This document shows, piece after piece, positions 28,839-39,542 of a stretch of 64,000 nt of DNA (positions are counted from its first letter, which is position 1; each line of letters starts with the position of its first letter). A model generated the notes under the pieces. That model did no database searches and was not told where the DNA came from. It worked only from the letters and a program-made list of their open reading frames with translations. The translations under genes were made by a program, and so were the position numbers. The DNA is from JAFAYN01 sp963733105 (GTDB taxonomy: Bacteria > Gemmatimonadota > Gemmatimonadetes > Longimicrobiales > Longimicrobiaceae): positions 62,001-126,000 of the forward strand of contig CAVTCB010000003.1 in assembly GCA_963733105.1 (NCBI GenBank), in the 5' to 3' direction.

Positions 28839-29339
28839 CTACCGCACCGCGTACACGTCCTTGGGACCGGACGCGTCGAAGGTGAAGACCTCGTACGGGT
28901 CCTTGCGCGGCCCCTCCATCCCCGGCGAGCCCATCGGCATCCCGGGGACGGCGATCCCCTTCACCGCCGGCCGCTCGGCCAGCAGCTTCCGGATCACGTC
29001 GGCGGGGACGTGCCCCTCCACGGCGTATCCGTCCACGACCGCCGTGTGGCACGAGTGCAGCGCCTGGGGGACGCCGTGCTCCTTCTTGACCGGCGACAGG
29101 TCCTCCCGGTCCACCGTCTCCACGCGGAAGCCGGCCTGGCGCAGGTGGTCCACCCAGTTCCTGCAGCAGCCGCAGGTCGGCGTCTTGTACACGGTGACGA
29201 GCGGCCCCTCGCCCGCCGCCGAGGCGGCGGAGGCCACCGTCTTCCCCTCGGCCGGCTCGGGGCTCCGGGAGCAGGCGGACGCGAGCAGGGACAGCGGGAG
29301 CAGCACGAGGGCGGGCGCCCTCCGGGTGAGTCCGTTCAT
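28839..29339 (-). CDS. DUF411 lipoprotein
   Basis: The 166 residues start with a lipoprotein signal, ALVLLPLSLLASAC (Cys 23). Mature part: VTVYKTPTCGCCRNWVDHL, HSCHTAVVDGYAVEGHVPADVIRKLL and GIAVPGMPMGSPGME, which are the DUF411 signature with a CGCC-type metal or redox site. The family is linked to copper handling and thiosulfate oxidation. The C-terminal half continues as an acidic tail. The gap 28731-28838 contains a GC-rich hairpin but no gene. Confidence 0.9.
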   Translation of the reverse strand: MNGLTRRAPALVLLPLSLLASACSRSPEPAEGKTVASAASAAGEGPLVTVYKTPTCGCCRNWVDHLRQAGFRVETVDREDLSPVKKEHGVPQALHSCHTAVVDGYAVEGHVPADVIRKLLAERPAVKGIAVPGMPMGSPGMEGPRKDPYEVFTFDASGPKDVYAVR

Positions 29340-29451
29340 GGTCGGCGCGTGGATGGGTAGGGGGGTGGGGGGACGCGCCGCGCGCGTCCCCTCCGGGAAC
29401 CGGGCCGCCTACCTGTACCGGCGACCGGGGCCGCGGTTCCGTTCCCCCGCC

Positions 29452-29652
29452 TCAGCTCCGCTCCTCGCGCGGGTGCCCGTGCCCCTGGTTCTTGGACACC
29501 CCGGACGCGTCCGCGTCGCGGTCGGTCCCCCGGGTGGCCCGCTCCGAGGTGCCGAACTCGGCCCCCTGGTTGTGGGCCCCCTCCCCCTGGTGCGCCGCCT
29601 TGTCGGTGGTGACGTTCCCGCCCGTCTGGGTGGTGCGCTTGAGATCGGCCAT
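29452..29652 (-). CDS. Small hydrophilic protein, 66 residues
   Basis: Begins MADLKRTTQTGGNVTTDKAA and is rich in Gly, Thr, Asn, Gln and Asp, without hydrophobic segments, so it is likely disordered and heat-soluble. The ATG at 29652 follows GGAGGAG at six bases, the strongest evidence for expression. It resembles in style stress-induced hydrophilic proteins such as KGG/hydrophilin types, but no firm homology is claimed. Compare 15007. Confidence 0.6.
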   Translation of the reverse strand: MADLKRTTQTGGNVTTDKAAHQGEGAHNQGAEFGTSERATRGTDRDADASGVSKNQGHGHPREERS

Positions 29653-29999
29653 GGTGTTCTCCTCCGCGTGGGTTCCGCTCCGGCCAAGAGTCGCGGATTT
29701 CGCTCGCAAGAGGTGTTCCGGCAGGAGGATACGGCCCCGCTCCCCTCCCCGGCGCCGAGGCGTGGTGCACGGATTTTGCGGCTCGTCGGGCTGCCCCGCG
29801 CGGAGGGCGCGACGCGCCCGTTGCGGGATCGGGAACGACGCTTTACCTTGCGGATGGGAGACGGTGCCGGCCGTGGCGAGCGGCGGCCCCGCCCCCCCAG
29901 CCCGGGAAGCGTCCAGGGTGCCGGACCACCGGTCCGCCCGCCCTCGTCCCCATCCGGAGCCGCGCGCACCGCCCCGACACCATCGCGGGAAGGAGTGAC

Positions 30000-30131
30000 G
30001 TGTTGCAGATCTGGGATTTCAACACCGGGTTCCACCTGAAGACGCTCCGTTCGGAACGCCCCGCACCTCGTTGCGCGGGCGTTTTTTGTTGCTCCCCACC
30101 CAGGAGGTACGAATGCTCGATTCCGGGATGA
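30000..30131 (+). other. Possible leader ORF spanning an intrinsic terminator
   Basis: A 43-codon frame begins with GTG TTG at 30000, five bases after AAGGAG, with LQIWDFNTGFHLKTLRSERP as its first half, crosses the terminator hairpin at 30055-30087, and stops at 30131, inside the SWIM gene start. The 460-base gap 29653-30112 otherwise holds no gene. It may be only an expression leader or chance. I do not recognise the peptide. Confidence 0.3.
30055..30087 (+). terminator. Hairpin with T-run upstream of the SWIM gene
   Basis: CGCCCCGCACC and its partner GCGCGGGCG fold with a loop around TCGTT, followed by TTTTTTG. It lies 26 bases before the SWIM ATG and within the possible leader ORF, so it could act as an attenuator rather than as the end of a transcript. 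Confidence 0.6.
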
Positions 30132-30355
30132 TCAACAAGATCCAGAAGGCGAAGACCTACGCCACCGAGCCGGAGCGCATCCACTTCCACAGCCTCAAGG
30201 TGGCGTTCGACGGGAACAACGGGAACCACGAGGTGGAGTTCGACTCCGGGCACTGGCACTGCGACTGCGGCTACTTCCACAGCCACGGGACGTGCAGCCA
30301 CACCATGGCGATGGAGCGTGTGCTGGGCGTGATGGCCCCGCACGACGCGGAGTGA
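30113..30355 (+). CDS. Small SWIM zinc-finger protein, second copy
   Basis: An 80-residue protein with the SWIM motif CDCGYFHSHGTCSHTMAM (C-x-C then C-x-H). The N-terminal half, MINKIQKAKTYATEPERIHFHSLKV, is helix-rich. ATG 30113 follows AGGAGGTACGA, an excellent ribosome-binding site. An upstream terminator hairpin at 30055 could regulate it. It is transcribed opposite to the beta-lactamase-fold gene and ends at a shared terminator (30386-30425). Confidence 0.8.
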   Translation: MLDSGMINKIQKAKTYATEPERIHFHSLKVAFDGNNGNHEVEFDSGHWHCDCGYFHSHGTCSHTMAMERVLGVMAPHDAE

Positions 30356-30385
30356 CGCGGCCCGGCACCGGACCGTAGCCACGCG

Positions 30386-30425
30386 AAAAGCCGCCGCGGA
30401 GACCGGGTCTCCGCGGCGGCTTCAC
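30386..30425. terminator. Bidirectional terminator
   Basis: AAGCCGCCGCGGAGACC pairs with GGTCTCCGCGGCGGCTT (17 base pairs, minimal loop), flanked by A-run on the left and TTCACTTT on the right. It separates the plus-strand SWIM gene and the minus-strand hydrolase gene and can serve both. Confidence 0.8.
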
Positions 30426-30438
30426 TTTCCGTACGCCT

Positions 30439-31590
30439 TCAGCGTCCCGGTTCGAGCCACGGGTATTCCCAGCGCCACGGCATGTCGGTGTCGCCGAGGA
30501 CCAGCCGGGCGATCTCGGGGAAGATGCGCTCGGCGCGCACGTCGTTGGCGAGCATCACCAGGCACCGCTGCCCGCTCTCCAGGCAGACGACCATGTTGCC
30601 GGTCCAGTCGTTGTGCCCGCCCTTGAACCACGCGGGGCCGCTGCGGTCCTCGAACGTCACCAGCCCCAGTCCCGCCGCCAGGCGGATCCCGGCGTTGCGG
30701 GGGTCGACCGTGGTCGCGAGCGTGGGGAACTGGTGCGCCGACGTGATGGCGAGCTGCCCCCGGACGAGCTCCGCGCGCGAGGACCGGCTGAGTCCCTCGC
30801 CGCGCACGATGCCGGCCCAGAGCCTCGCCTGGTCCTCGATGCTCGTGTCCATGGAGCCCGCGGCGCTCGCGCGGCTCCGCTCGTCGTGCGGCTCCATGGT
30901 GCCGTCCAGCGCGTAGCCGTCGGCGAGGTTCGCCGCGAAGTCGGGGCGCCACGCCATGCTGGTGCGGGTCATCCCGAAGCGGTCGAAGACGCGCGTCTGC
31001 ATCTCCCTGCCGACGTCCAGCCCGAGCCCCTCTTCCAGGACGAGCTGGAGGACGTAGAAGCCCTCGCCCGAGTATCCGTAGCGGGCTCCCGGATCGAAGT
31101 GGAAGCGCAGGCGCCTGTCCGGCTCGAGCCAGCGGAAGTTGGCGAACCCGGACGCGTGGGTCAGCAGGATGCGCGGGGTCAGGGCGCGCCAGCGCCCGTC
31201 CCCGGCGAGATCCCGGTACTCCTCGTACTCCGGGAGCGGCTTCGGCAGCAGCTCGGCGACGGGCCTGTCCAGCTCCAGGCGTCCCTCGTCCACGAGCTGC
31301 ATCAGCATGTAGGCGAACGCCGTCTTGGTGAGGGAGGCGCCGTACATGACGGTGCCGGTGGTGAGGGGGAGGTCGCGCTCCCTGCTGCGCCGGCCGTACG
31401 CCGCGACGCGGGCCACTCTTCCCTCCTCGATCACGGCGACGGCCAGGCCCTCGACCCCCTCGCGGGCCATCAGGCGTTCCACCTCCGCATCCATCCTGCC
31501 CCCTTCGAGCGGCGTGGGCGCCTGTCGCGCGGCCGCGCAGGCGGTGCCGGCAAGCAGGGCAGCCGACCACAGAATGGGCTTCACGCTCAT
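30439..31590 (-). CDS. Serine beta-lactamase-fold hydrolase lipoprotein
   Basis: A 383-residue protein of the class C beta-lactamase/esterase family. It has a lipoprotein signal, LWSAALLAGTAC (Cys near 18), the catalytic Ser-x-x-Lys in YGASLTKTAFAY, a YSG motif (GYSGEGFYVLQLVLE) and a KGGHN motif standing for KTG/HTG. Many family members are D-aminopeptidases or esterases rather than antibiotic-hydrolysing enzymes. ATG 31590 was chosen; the longer frame to 31833 runs into the neighbouring EAL gene. Confidence 0.88.
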   Translation of the reverse strand: MSVKPILWSAALLAGTACAAARQAPTPLEGGRMDAEVERLMAREGVEGLAVAVIEEGRVARVAAYGRRSRERDLPLTTGTVMYGASLTKTAFAYMLMQLVDEGRLELDRPVAELLPKPLPEYEEYRDLAGDGRWRALTPRILLTHASGFANFRWLEPDRRLRFHFDPGARYGYSGEGFYVLQLVLEEGLGLDVGREMQTRVFDRFGMTRTSMAWRPDFAANLADGYALDGTMEPHDERSRASAAGSMDTSIEDQARLWAGIVRGEGLSRSSRAELVRGQLAITSAHQFPTLATTVDPRNAGIRLAAGLGLVTFEDRSGPAWFKGGHNDWTGNMVVCLESGQRCLVMLANDVRAERIFPEIARLVLGDTDMPWRWEYPWLEPGR

Positions 31591-31651
31591 GCGAAGCGGC
31601 GCCGCATTTCCTGCGCCGCACCGGCCGCGAAACGAAAAGCCGCAGCGGCGC

Positions 31652-32995
31652 TCACCAGCGCATCCCCGACACGAGCAGCGCCTCGGCCCCCTCCGCCGGA
31701 AGGGGGCGGGAAAAGAAGTATCCCTGGGCGTAGTCGCAGTCCATCGCGCGCACCTCCGCCAGGTGCGCGGCAGTCTCCAGCCCCTCGGGGACCACGTGCA
31801 TCCCCAGGCCGTGCGCCAGCCCCACCACCGCACGGACGATGTCGCCGCAGGCGCCCACCTTCCCCAGCCCCGCGATGAAGGATCGGTCGATCTTGAGCAC
31901 GTCCACCGGAAAGCGGTGCAGGTAGGAGAGGCTGGAGTAGCCGACGCCGAAGTCGTCCACGCACAGCATCACCCCCAGCGCCTTGAGCCGGCAGAGGGTC
32001 TCCACCGCCGCCTCACCGCTCCCCATGATGGCGCTCTCGGTGATCTCCAGGTGCAGGCGGTCGGCCGCCAGCCCCGCCCCCAGCAGGGCGTCCTCCACGT
32101 CGGCCACCACCCCCGGGTGCCGCAGCTGCCGCGCGGAGAGGTTCACGGCGACGGCGACCCCCCCCGCGCCCGGGTGGCGCTCGCCCCACGCCTGCGCCTG
32201 ACGGCACGCCTCCGCCAGCACCCAGCGCCCCGCCGGCACCAGCACGCCCGAGGCCTCGGCGGCAGACAGGAACGCGGAGGGGAGCAGCAGGCCGCGCTCC
32301 GGGTGGCGCCAGCGCAGCAGCGCCTCGAACGAGGTGGCGGTCCCCGTGCGCGTGCAGACGATGGGCTGGTAGTGAAGCTCCAGCTCGCGCCGCTCCAGCG
32401 CGCGCCGCAGCGCCCCCTCCAGCCGCAGCCGCTCCACCGCCTGCAGCTGCATCGCGGGCTCGAAGACGCTGCACTGCCCCGGCCCGCGACGCGCGGACTC
32501 CGCCATGGCAGCGGAGGCGTCGCGCATCAGCTCCGCCGCGTTCACGGAGCCCGCGCCCCCCATCCCCACGCCCACGCTGGCGGTGGCGAACACCTCGTGG
32601 CCGTCCAGGAGGAGCGGGGCCCCCAGCGCGCCCTGGATGCGCGTCGCAGCCGCCAGCGCTGCGGCTGGGCTGGCGGCATCCTCCAGCAGCACCGCGAACC
32701 GGCCGCCGCCCAGAGCAGCCAGGCGGTCGTGCGGCCCCAGGCACCCGGCCATGCGCGACGCCGCCCCACCCAGCAGCGCCTCGCACCACAGTGGCCCCAG
32801 CGCCTCGCTCACCGCGTCGAGCTGGTCGATGCGCAGGCACAGCACCGAAACGCGCGCCGTGCCGGCGCGGCCGCGCCGCAGCCGCTGGGCCACGTGGGCC
32901 AGAAAGGCCTCGGAATCGAGCGGCGCCGCGGCAGCGGTCGCCTCGGCCAGGCGGCGGATGGTGCTGAGCACGATGATCTCTCCTGCGAGCTTCAT
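31652..32995 (-). CDS. Degenerate GGDEF plus EAL protein (c-di-GMP phosphodiesterase)
   Basis: Residues 1-190 are a diguanylate-cyclase-like domain whose active motif is GGGRF, not GGDEF, so cyclase activity is unlikely. The EAL domain (about 200-440) keeps FEALLRWRHPERG, LEITESAIM, DDFGVGYSSLSYL, KIDRSFI and VPEGLET, all catalytic residues needed for c-di-GMP hydrolysis. There is no membrane segment. The gene starts ATG 32995, upstream of which 266 bases separate it from the STAS gene. Likely an active phosphodiesterase whose GGDEF may bind GTP allosterically. Confidence 0.92.
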   Translation of the reverse strand: MKLAGEIIVLSTIRRLAEATAAAAPLDSEAFLAHVAQRLRRGRAGTARVSVLCLRIDQLDAVSEALGPLWCEALLGGAASRMAGCLGPHDRLAALGGGRFAVLLEDAASPAAALAAATRIQGALGAPLLLDGHEVFATASVGVGMGGAGSVNAAELMRDASAAMAESARRGPGQCSVFEPAMQLQAVERLRLEGALRRALERRELELHYQPIVCTRTGTATSFEALLRWRHPERGLLLPSAFLSAAEASGVLVPAGRWVLAEACRQAQAWGERHPGAGGVAVAVNLSARQLRHPGVVADVEDALLGAGLAADRLHLEITESAIMGSGEAAVETLCRLKALGVMLCVDDFGVGYSSLSYLHRFPVDVLKIDRSFIAGLGKVGACGDIVRAVVGLAHGLGMHVVPEGLETAAHLAEVRAMDCDYAQGYFFSRPLPAEGAEALLVSGMRW

Positions 32996-33026
32996 GGGTC
33001 GGCCCTCGCGGCCGGCTCGTCGGACC

Positions 33027-33136
33027 GGGTGTAGACGGTGGGGAGCGCCCGGCGGTATGGGTGCCGGTCTTCGCCCTCCGGACAAGGCCGGTTCCGTACC
33101 GTCCGGGCCGCGAGCGGAAAAACGTCGTCTACACCC
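33027..33136. repeat. Spaced inverted repeat upstream of the EAL gene
   Basis: GGGTGTAGACG at 33027-33037 and CGTCTACACCC at 33126-33136 are perfect complements 88 bases apart, in the gap between the EAL gene and the STAS gene. It could be a regulator binding pair or a long stem. Confidence 0.4.
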
Positions 33137-33261
33137 TGGCAACGCAACGACTTGCGGACGGATGATACGACAGATGACGGCGGAGAGATGGGACGATTTG
33201 TCCCAGTGGTGGGGCGATCCTGCGCGGACAAGCTTGCGGGCGACGCAGATCGAATACGTCT

Positions 33262-33651
33262 TCAGAGACCGGGACCGGCCGGCTCCTCCGACAGCCACGC
33301 CAGCGCGCCGTCCATGTCGGGGAAGATCCGCATGGTGATCCGCGGATGGTCGTTGAGCGTCTGGAACATCCGGGCGAAGCCGAGCTGCACCGGGAGGGAG
33401 GCCACGATCGCCGACCGGATGGGGTTGGCCGGCGACATCTCGCGCCGCCGCTGCGCCAGCTGGAACATGTCGTCGAAACCGATCTCGAAGCGGGTGAGGC
33501 CGGTGAGGTCGGTCACCCGGTGGGGGCACACCGCGGCGGCGGCCTCGACCTCGCCGAGCGCATCCGCCATCCGAACCAGCTCTTCGGGGACCAGGGTGCC
33601 GGACAGAACGATGCGCACCACTTCGTCAACGGAGGATATCGAGAACGGCAT
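33262..33651 (-). CDS. STAS/SpoIIAA-like protein
   Basis: A 129-residue alpha/beta protein: EVVRIVLSGTLVPEELVRMADAL, CPHRVTDLTGLTRFEIGFDDMFQLAQRRREM, and SAIVASLPVQLGFARMFQTLNDHP, which match the SpoIIAA-like (DUF3478/STAS-related) fold. It has no evident phosphorylatable Ser as in SpoIIAA. It lies 35 bases after the NtrC-type gene and is probably co-transcribed with the two-component genes. ATG 33651 has no strong ribosome-binding site. Confidence 0.7.
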   Translation of the reverse strand: MPFSISSVDEVVRIVLSGTLVPEELVRMADALGEVEAAAAVCPHRVTDLTGLTRFEIGFDDMFQLAQRRREMSPANPIRSAIVASLPVQLGFARMFQTLNDHPRITMRIFPDMDGALAWLSEEPAGPGL

Positions 33652-33686
33652 GATGCGGATGTGATGGTGCGGTAACAGACGGTGGC

Positions 33687-37372
<3,686 letters not shown>

Positions 37373-37562
37373 GGGGACGCGCGCACGGCGGCGGAGGAGC
37401 GCGGACAGGGCACGCGGCGAGAGGCGTTCATGGAGACAAGGGACAGGCCGGCGGAGGAGGGGGCGCCGGAGGAGAAGATGATGGTGAGGACAGTATACCC
37501 GCGGCGGCGGCGGCACACAACGCGGTTCACGCGCACACCGGGGCCGCGTGTTGGAAAAGACA

Positions 37563-37594
37563 AAGGCCCCACAACACAAACCGTTGCGGGGCCT
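37563..37594 (-). terminator. Terminator downstream of tRNA-Met
   Basis: Read on the minus strand, AAGGCCCCGCAAC pairs with GTTGTGGGGCCTT around a seven-base loop, followed by TTGTCTTTTC. It lies 12 bases after the elongator tRNA and closes that transcript. Confidence 0.85.
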
Positions 37595-37605
37595 TCACTT
37601 GATAG

Positions 37606-37679
37606 TAGCAGGGGGGGGACTCGAACCCCCGACCTTACGATTATGAGTCGTACGCTCTAACCGGCTGAGCTACCCTGCC
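37606..37679 (-). tRNA. tRNA-Met (CAT), elongator type
   Basis: A full cloverleaf: acceptor GGCAGGG pairing with CCCTGCT (G1 to U72), D-arm AGCTCAGCCGGTTAGAGC, anticodon arm with loop CTCATAA (anticodon at 37643-37645), variable loop AGGTC and T-arm GGGGG TTCGAGT CCCCC. The first base pair is not the initiator C1 mismatch. A CAT tRNA could also be tRNA-Ile2, a TilS substrate; the GGC..GGG acceptor and loop resemble elongator tRNA-Met. The 3' CCA is not encoded. Confidence 0.93.
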
Positions 37680-37688
37680 GCCACCCGA

Positions 37689-37722
37689 TGAAAACGGCCG
37701 GTCCCGGAGGGCCGACCGTTTT
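37689..37722 (-). terminator. Strong hairpin between the two tRNA genes
   Basis: On the minus strand AAAACGGTCGGCCC pairs with GGGACCGGCCGTTTT around TCC (about 14 base pairs), with TTTTCAT at the end. It lies only ten bases before the 5' end of tRNA-Met and leaves no room for a separate promoter, so either it is inefficient, read-through occurs, or it is a processing stem. Confidence 0.65.
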
Positions 37723-37730
37723 CCGGGTCA

Positions 37731-37804
<74 letters not shown>

Positions 37805-37815
37805 ATGTGTCCCTG

Positions 37816-37844
37816 AAATTACACGGAATGCCCGGAACCGTCAA
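37816..37844 (-). promoter_or_regulatory. Promoter of the initiator tRNA
   Basis: On the minus strand TTGACG and TAATTT, spaced 17 bases, place the transcript start a few bases before the tRNA 5' end. The -35 box overlaps the end of the FtsB-like gene. Confidence 0.75.
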
Positions 37845-38173
37845 GGGGCGCGGGCGATCCGCGTCCCGGGCGCCGCGGCCGGCTCCGCCTCGTAGAAGCG
37901 GAGCAGCGTCTCCCCCTCCCGGATCATCCCGAAGCGCTCCCGCGCCACCCGCTCCAGCATGGCGTCGTCGCTCGCCAGGAGGGCGGCGTGGCGCTTCAGG
38001 GAGTCCACCGCGGCGCGCGAGTCGGCGAGCTGCGCGGCGCGCGACTCCCGCTCCGCCCGCAGGCGGCGCAGGTCGAAGGCGGAGTACTCCCCGCCCCAGA
38101 GGCCGTAGTACACGGCCACCGCGGAGACCGCCCCGAAGACCAGGCGGCGGCGGGCGGAGGGGCTCAGCGCCAC
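37841..38173 (-). CDS. ftsB: FtsB/DivIC-type septum formation initiator
   Basis: A 110-residue bitopic protein: a short N-terminus, one membrane helix (LVFGAVSAVAVYYGLW), a Tyr/Arg linker and a coiled coil (LRRLRAERESRAAQLADSRAAVDSLKRH), then ARERFGMIREGETLLRFYE, the FtsB/DivIC C-terminal signature. It forms part of the FtsL-FtsB-FtsQ divisome complex. GTG 38173 overlaps the enolase stop (38164-38166). The pair eno-ftsB is conserved in many Proteobacteria too. Confidence 0.88.
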   Translation of the reverse strand: MALSPSARRRLVFGAVSAVAVYYGLWGGEYSAFDLRRLRAERESRAAQLADSRAAVDSLKRHAALLASDDAMLERVARERFGMIREGETLLRFYEAEPAAAPGTRIARAP

Positions 38174-39443
38174 AGGTCGGTGCCGGGGTAGCGGGCGGCG
38201 GCGCCCAGCCGCTCCTCGATGCGCAGGAGCTGGTTGTACTTGGCGACGCGGTCGGTGCGGCTGGCGCTCCCCGTCTTGATCTGCCCCACCCCGGTCGCCA
38301 CCGCCAGGTCGGCGATGAAGGTGTCCTCGGTCTCCCCGGAGCGGTGGGAGATCACGGACGTCGTACCCGGCGCGGCGGGCCGTCTCGATGGCCTCCAGCG
38401 TCTCGGTGAGGGTGCCGATCTGGTTGACCTTGATGAGGATGGCGTTCCCCACCCCGCGCTCGATCCCGTCCCGGAGGCGCGCCGTGTTGGTGACGAACAG
38501 GTCGTCGCCCACCAGCTGCACGCGGTCGCCCAGGGCGTCGGTGAGCTGCTTCCACCCGTCCCAGTCGTTCTCGTCCAGCGCGTCCTCGATGGAGCGGATG
38601 GGGTAGCGGGTGGTCCAGTCGCGGTAGAACTCCACCATCTCCGCGGCGCTCCGCCTCTCGCCGCTGGACTTGTGGAAGACGTAGGCGCCGTCGCGGTGCA
38701 TCTCGGAGGCGGCCACGTCCAGCGCGAACACCAGGTCCTCGCCCACGCGGTACCCGGCCTTCTCGATGGCGGCCACGATCACCTCCACCGCCTCCTCGTT
38801 GGTGGCCAGGTCGGGGGCGAAGCCGCCCTCGTCCCCCACCGCCGTGCTCTTGCCGCGCGAGGAGAGCACCTTCTTGAGCGAGTGGAACACCTCCACCCCC
38901 ATGCGCAGCCCGTCGGAGAAGGACGAGGCGCCCACCGGCATCACCATGAACTCCTGGAAGTCCACGTTGTTGGAGGCGTGGGCTCCCCCGTTCAGGATGT
39001 TCATCATGGGGACGGGCAGGACGTTCGCCAGCGGGCCGCCCAGGTACCGGTAGAGCGGGAGCCGGCAGTCGCGCGCGGCGGCGCGCGCCGTCGCCAGCGA
39101 CACGGCGAGGATGGCGTTGGCGCCCAGGCGCCCCTTGTTGGGGGTGCCGTCCAGGTCGATCATGGCCCGGTCCACCGCCACCTGGTCGTACGGGTCGACC
39201 CCGTGCAGCGCGGGGGCGATCTCCTCCTCCACGTTCTCGCACCGCGTCCAGGACGCCCTTCCCGCCGTAGCGCCCCTCCTCCCCGTCGCGCAGCTCCGCG
39301 GCCTCGTGCTCGCCGGTGGAGGCGCCGCTCGGCACCGCGGCGCGCCCCAGGATCCCGTTGGAAAGGATGACCTCGGCCTCGACGGTGGGGTTGCCCCGGG
39401 AGTCGAGGATCTCGCGCGCACGGACGTCAGCGATGGTGACCAT
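38164..39443 (-). CDS. eno: Enolase with two +1 frameshifts
   Basis: Converts 2-phosphoglycerate to phosphoenolpyruvate. The N-terminal part is MVTIADVRAREILDSRGNPTVE with PSGASTGEHEA, followed by a second frame (NVEEEIAPAL through SFSDGLRMG, FALDVAASEM, YPIRSIEDALDENDWDGW) and a third (SHRSGETEDTFIADLAVATG, GQIKTGSASRTDR, KYNQLLRIEERLG). Single extra bases at 39239 and 38356 cause both shifts; removing them gives 425 residues, normal length, with all catalytic residues. As sequenced, no functional enolase would be made from this only copy in the window, so assembly error is probable. Promoter at 39499. Confidence 0.9.
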
Positions 39444-39498
39444 GGATTCGGGAACGGAGTGGGATCGGCGTGCCTGGACGGTGCGGACGGACGGGCGG

Positions 39499-39528
39499 AA
39501 CGTACCATCCGCCCCTGCCCCGTGTCAA
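39499..39528 (-). promoter_or_regulatory. Promoter of enolase
   Basis: On the minus strand TTGACA and TACGTT, spaced 18 bases, lie about 55 bases upstream of the eno ATG. Confidence 0.75.
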
Positions 39529-39542
39529 CGCCGAAAGCGCCC

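Noticed and set aside
26167..29052. 961-codon minus-strand frame
   Set aside because: It overlaps the SARP-type regulator in another frame and has no domain; the regulator frame has clear motifs.
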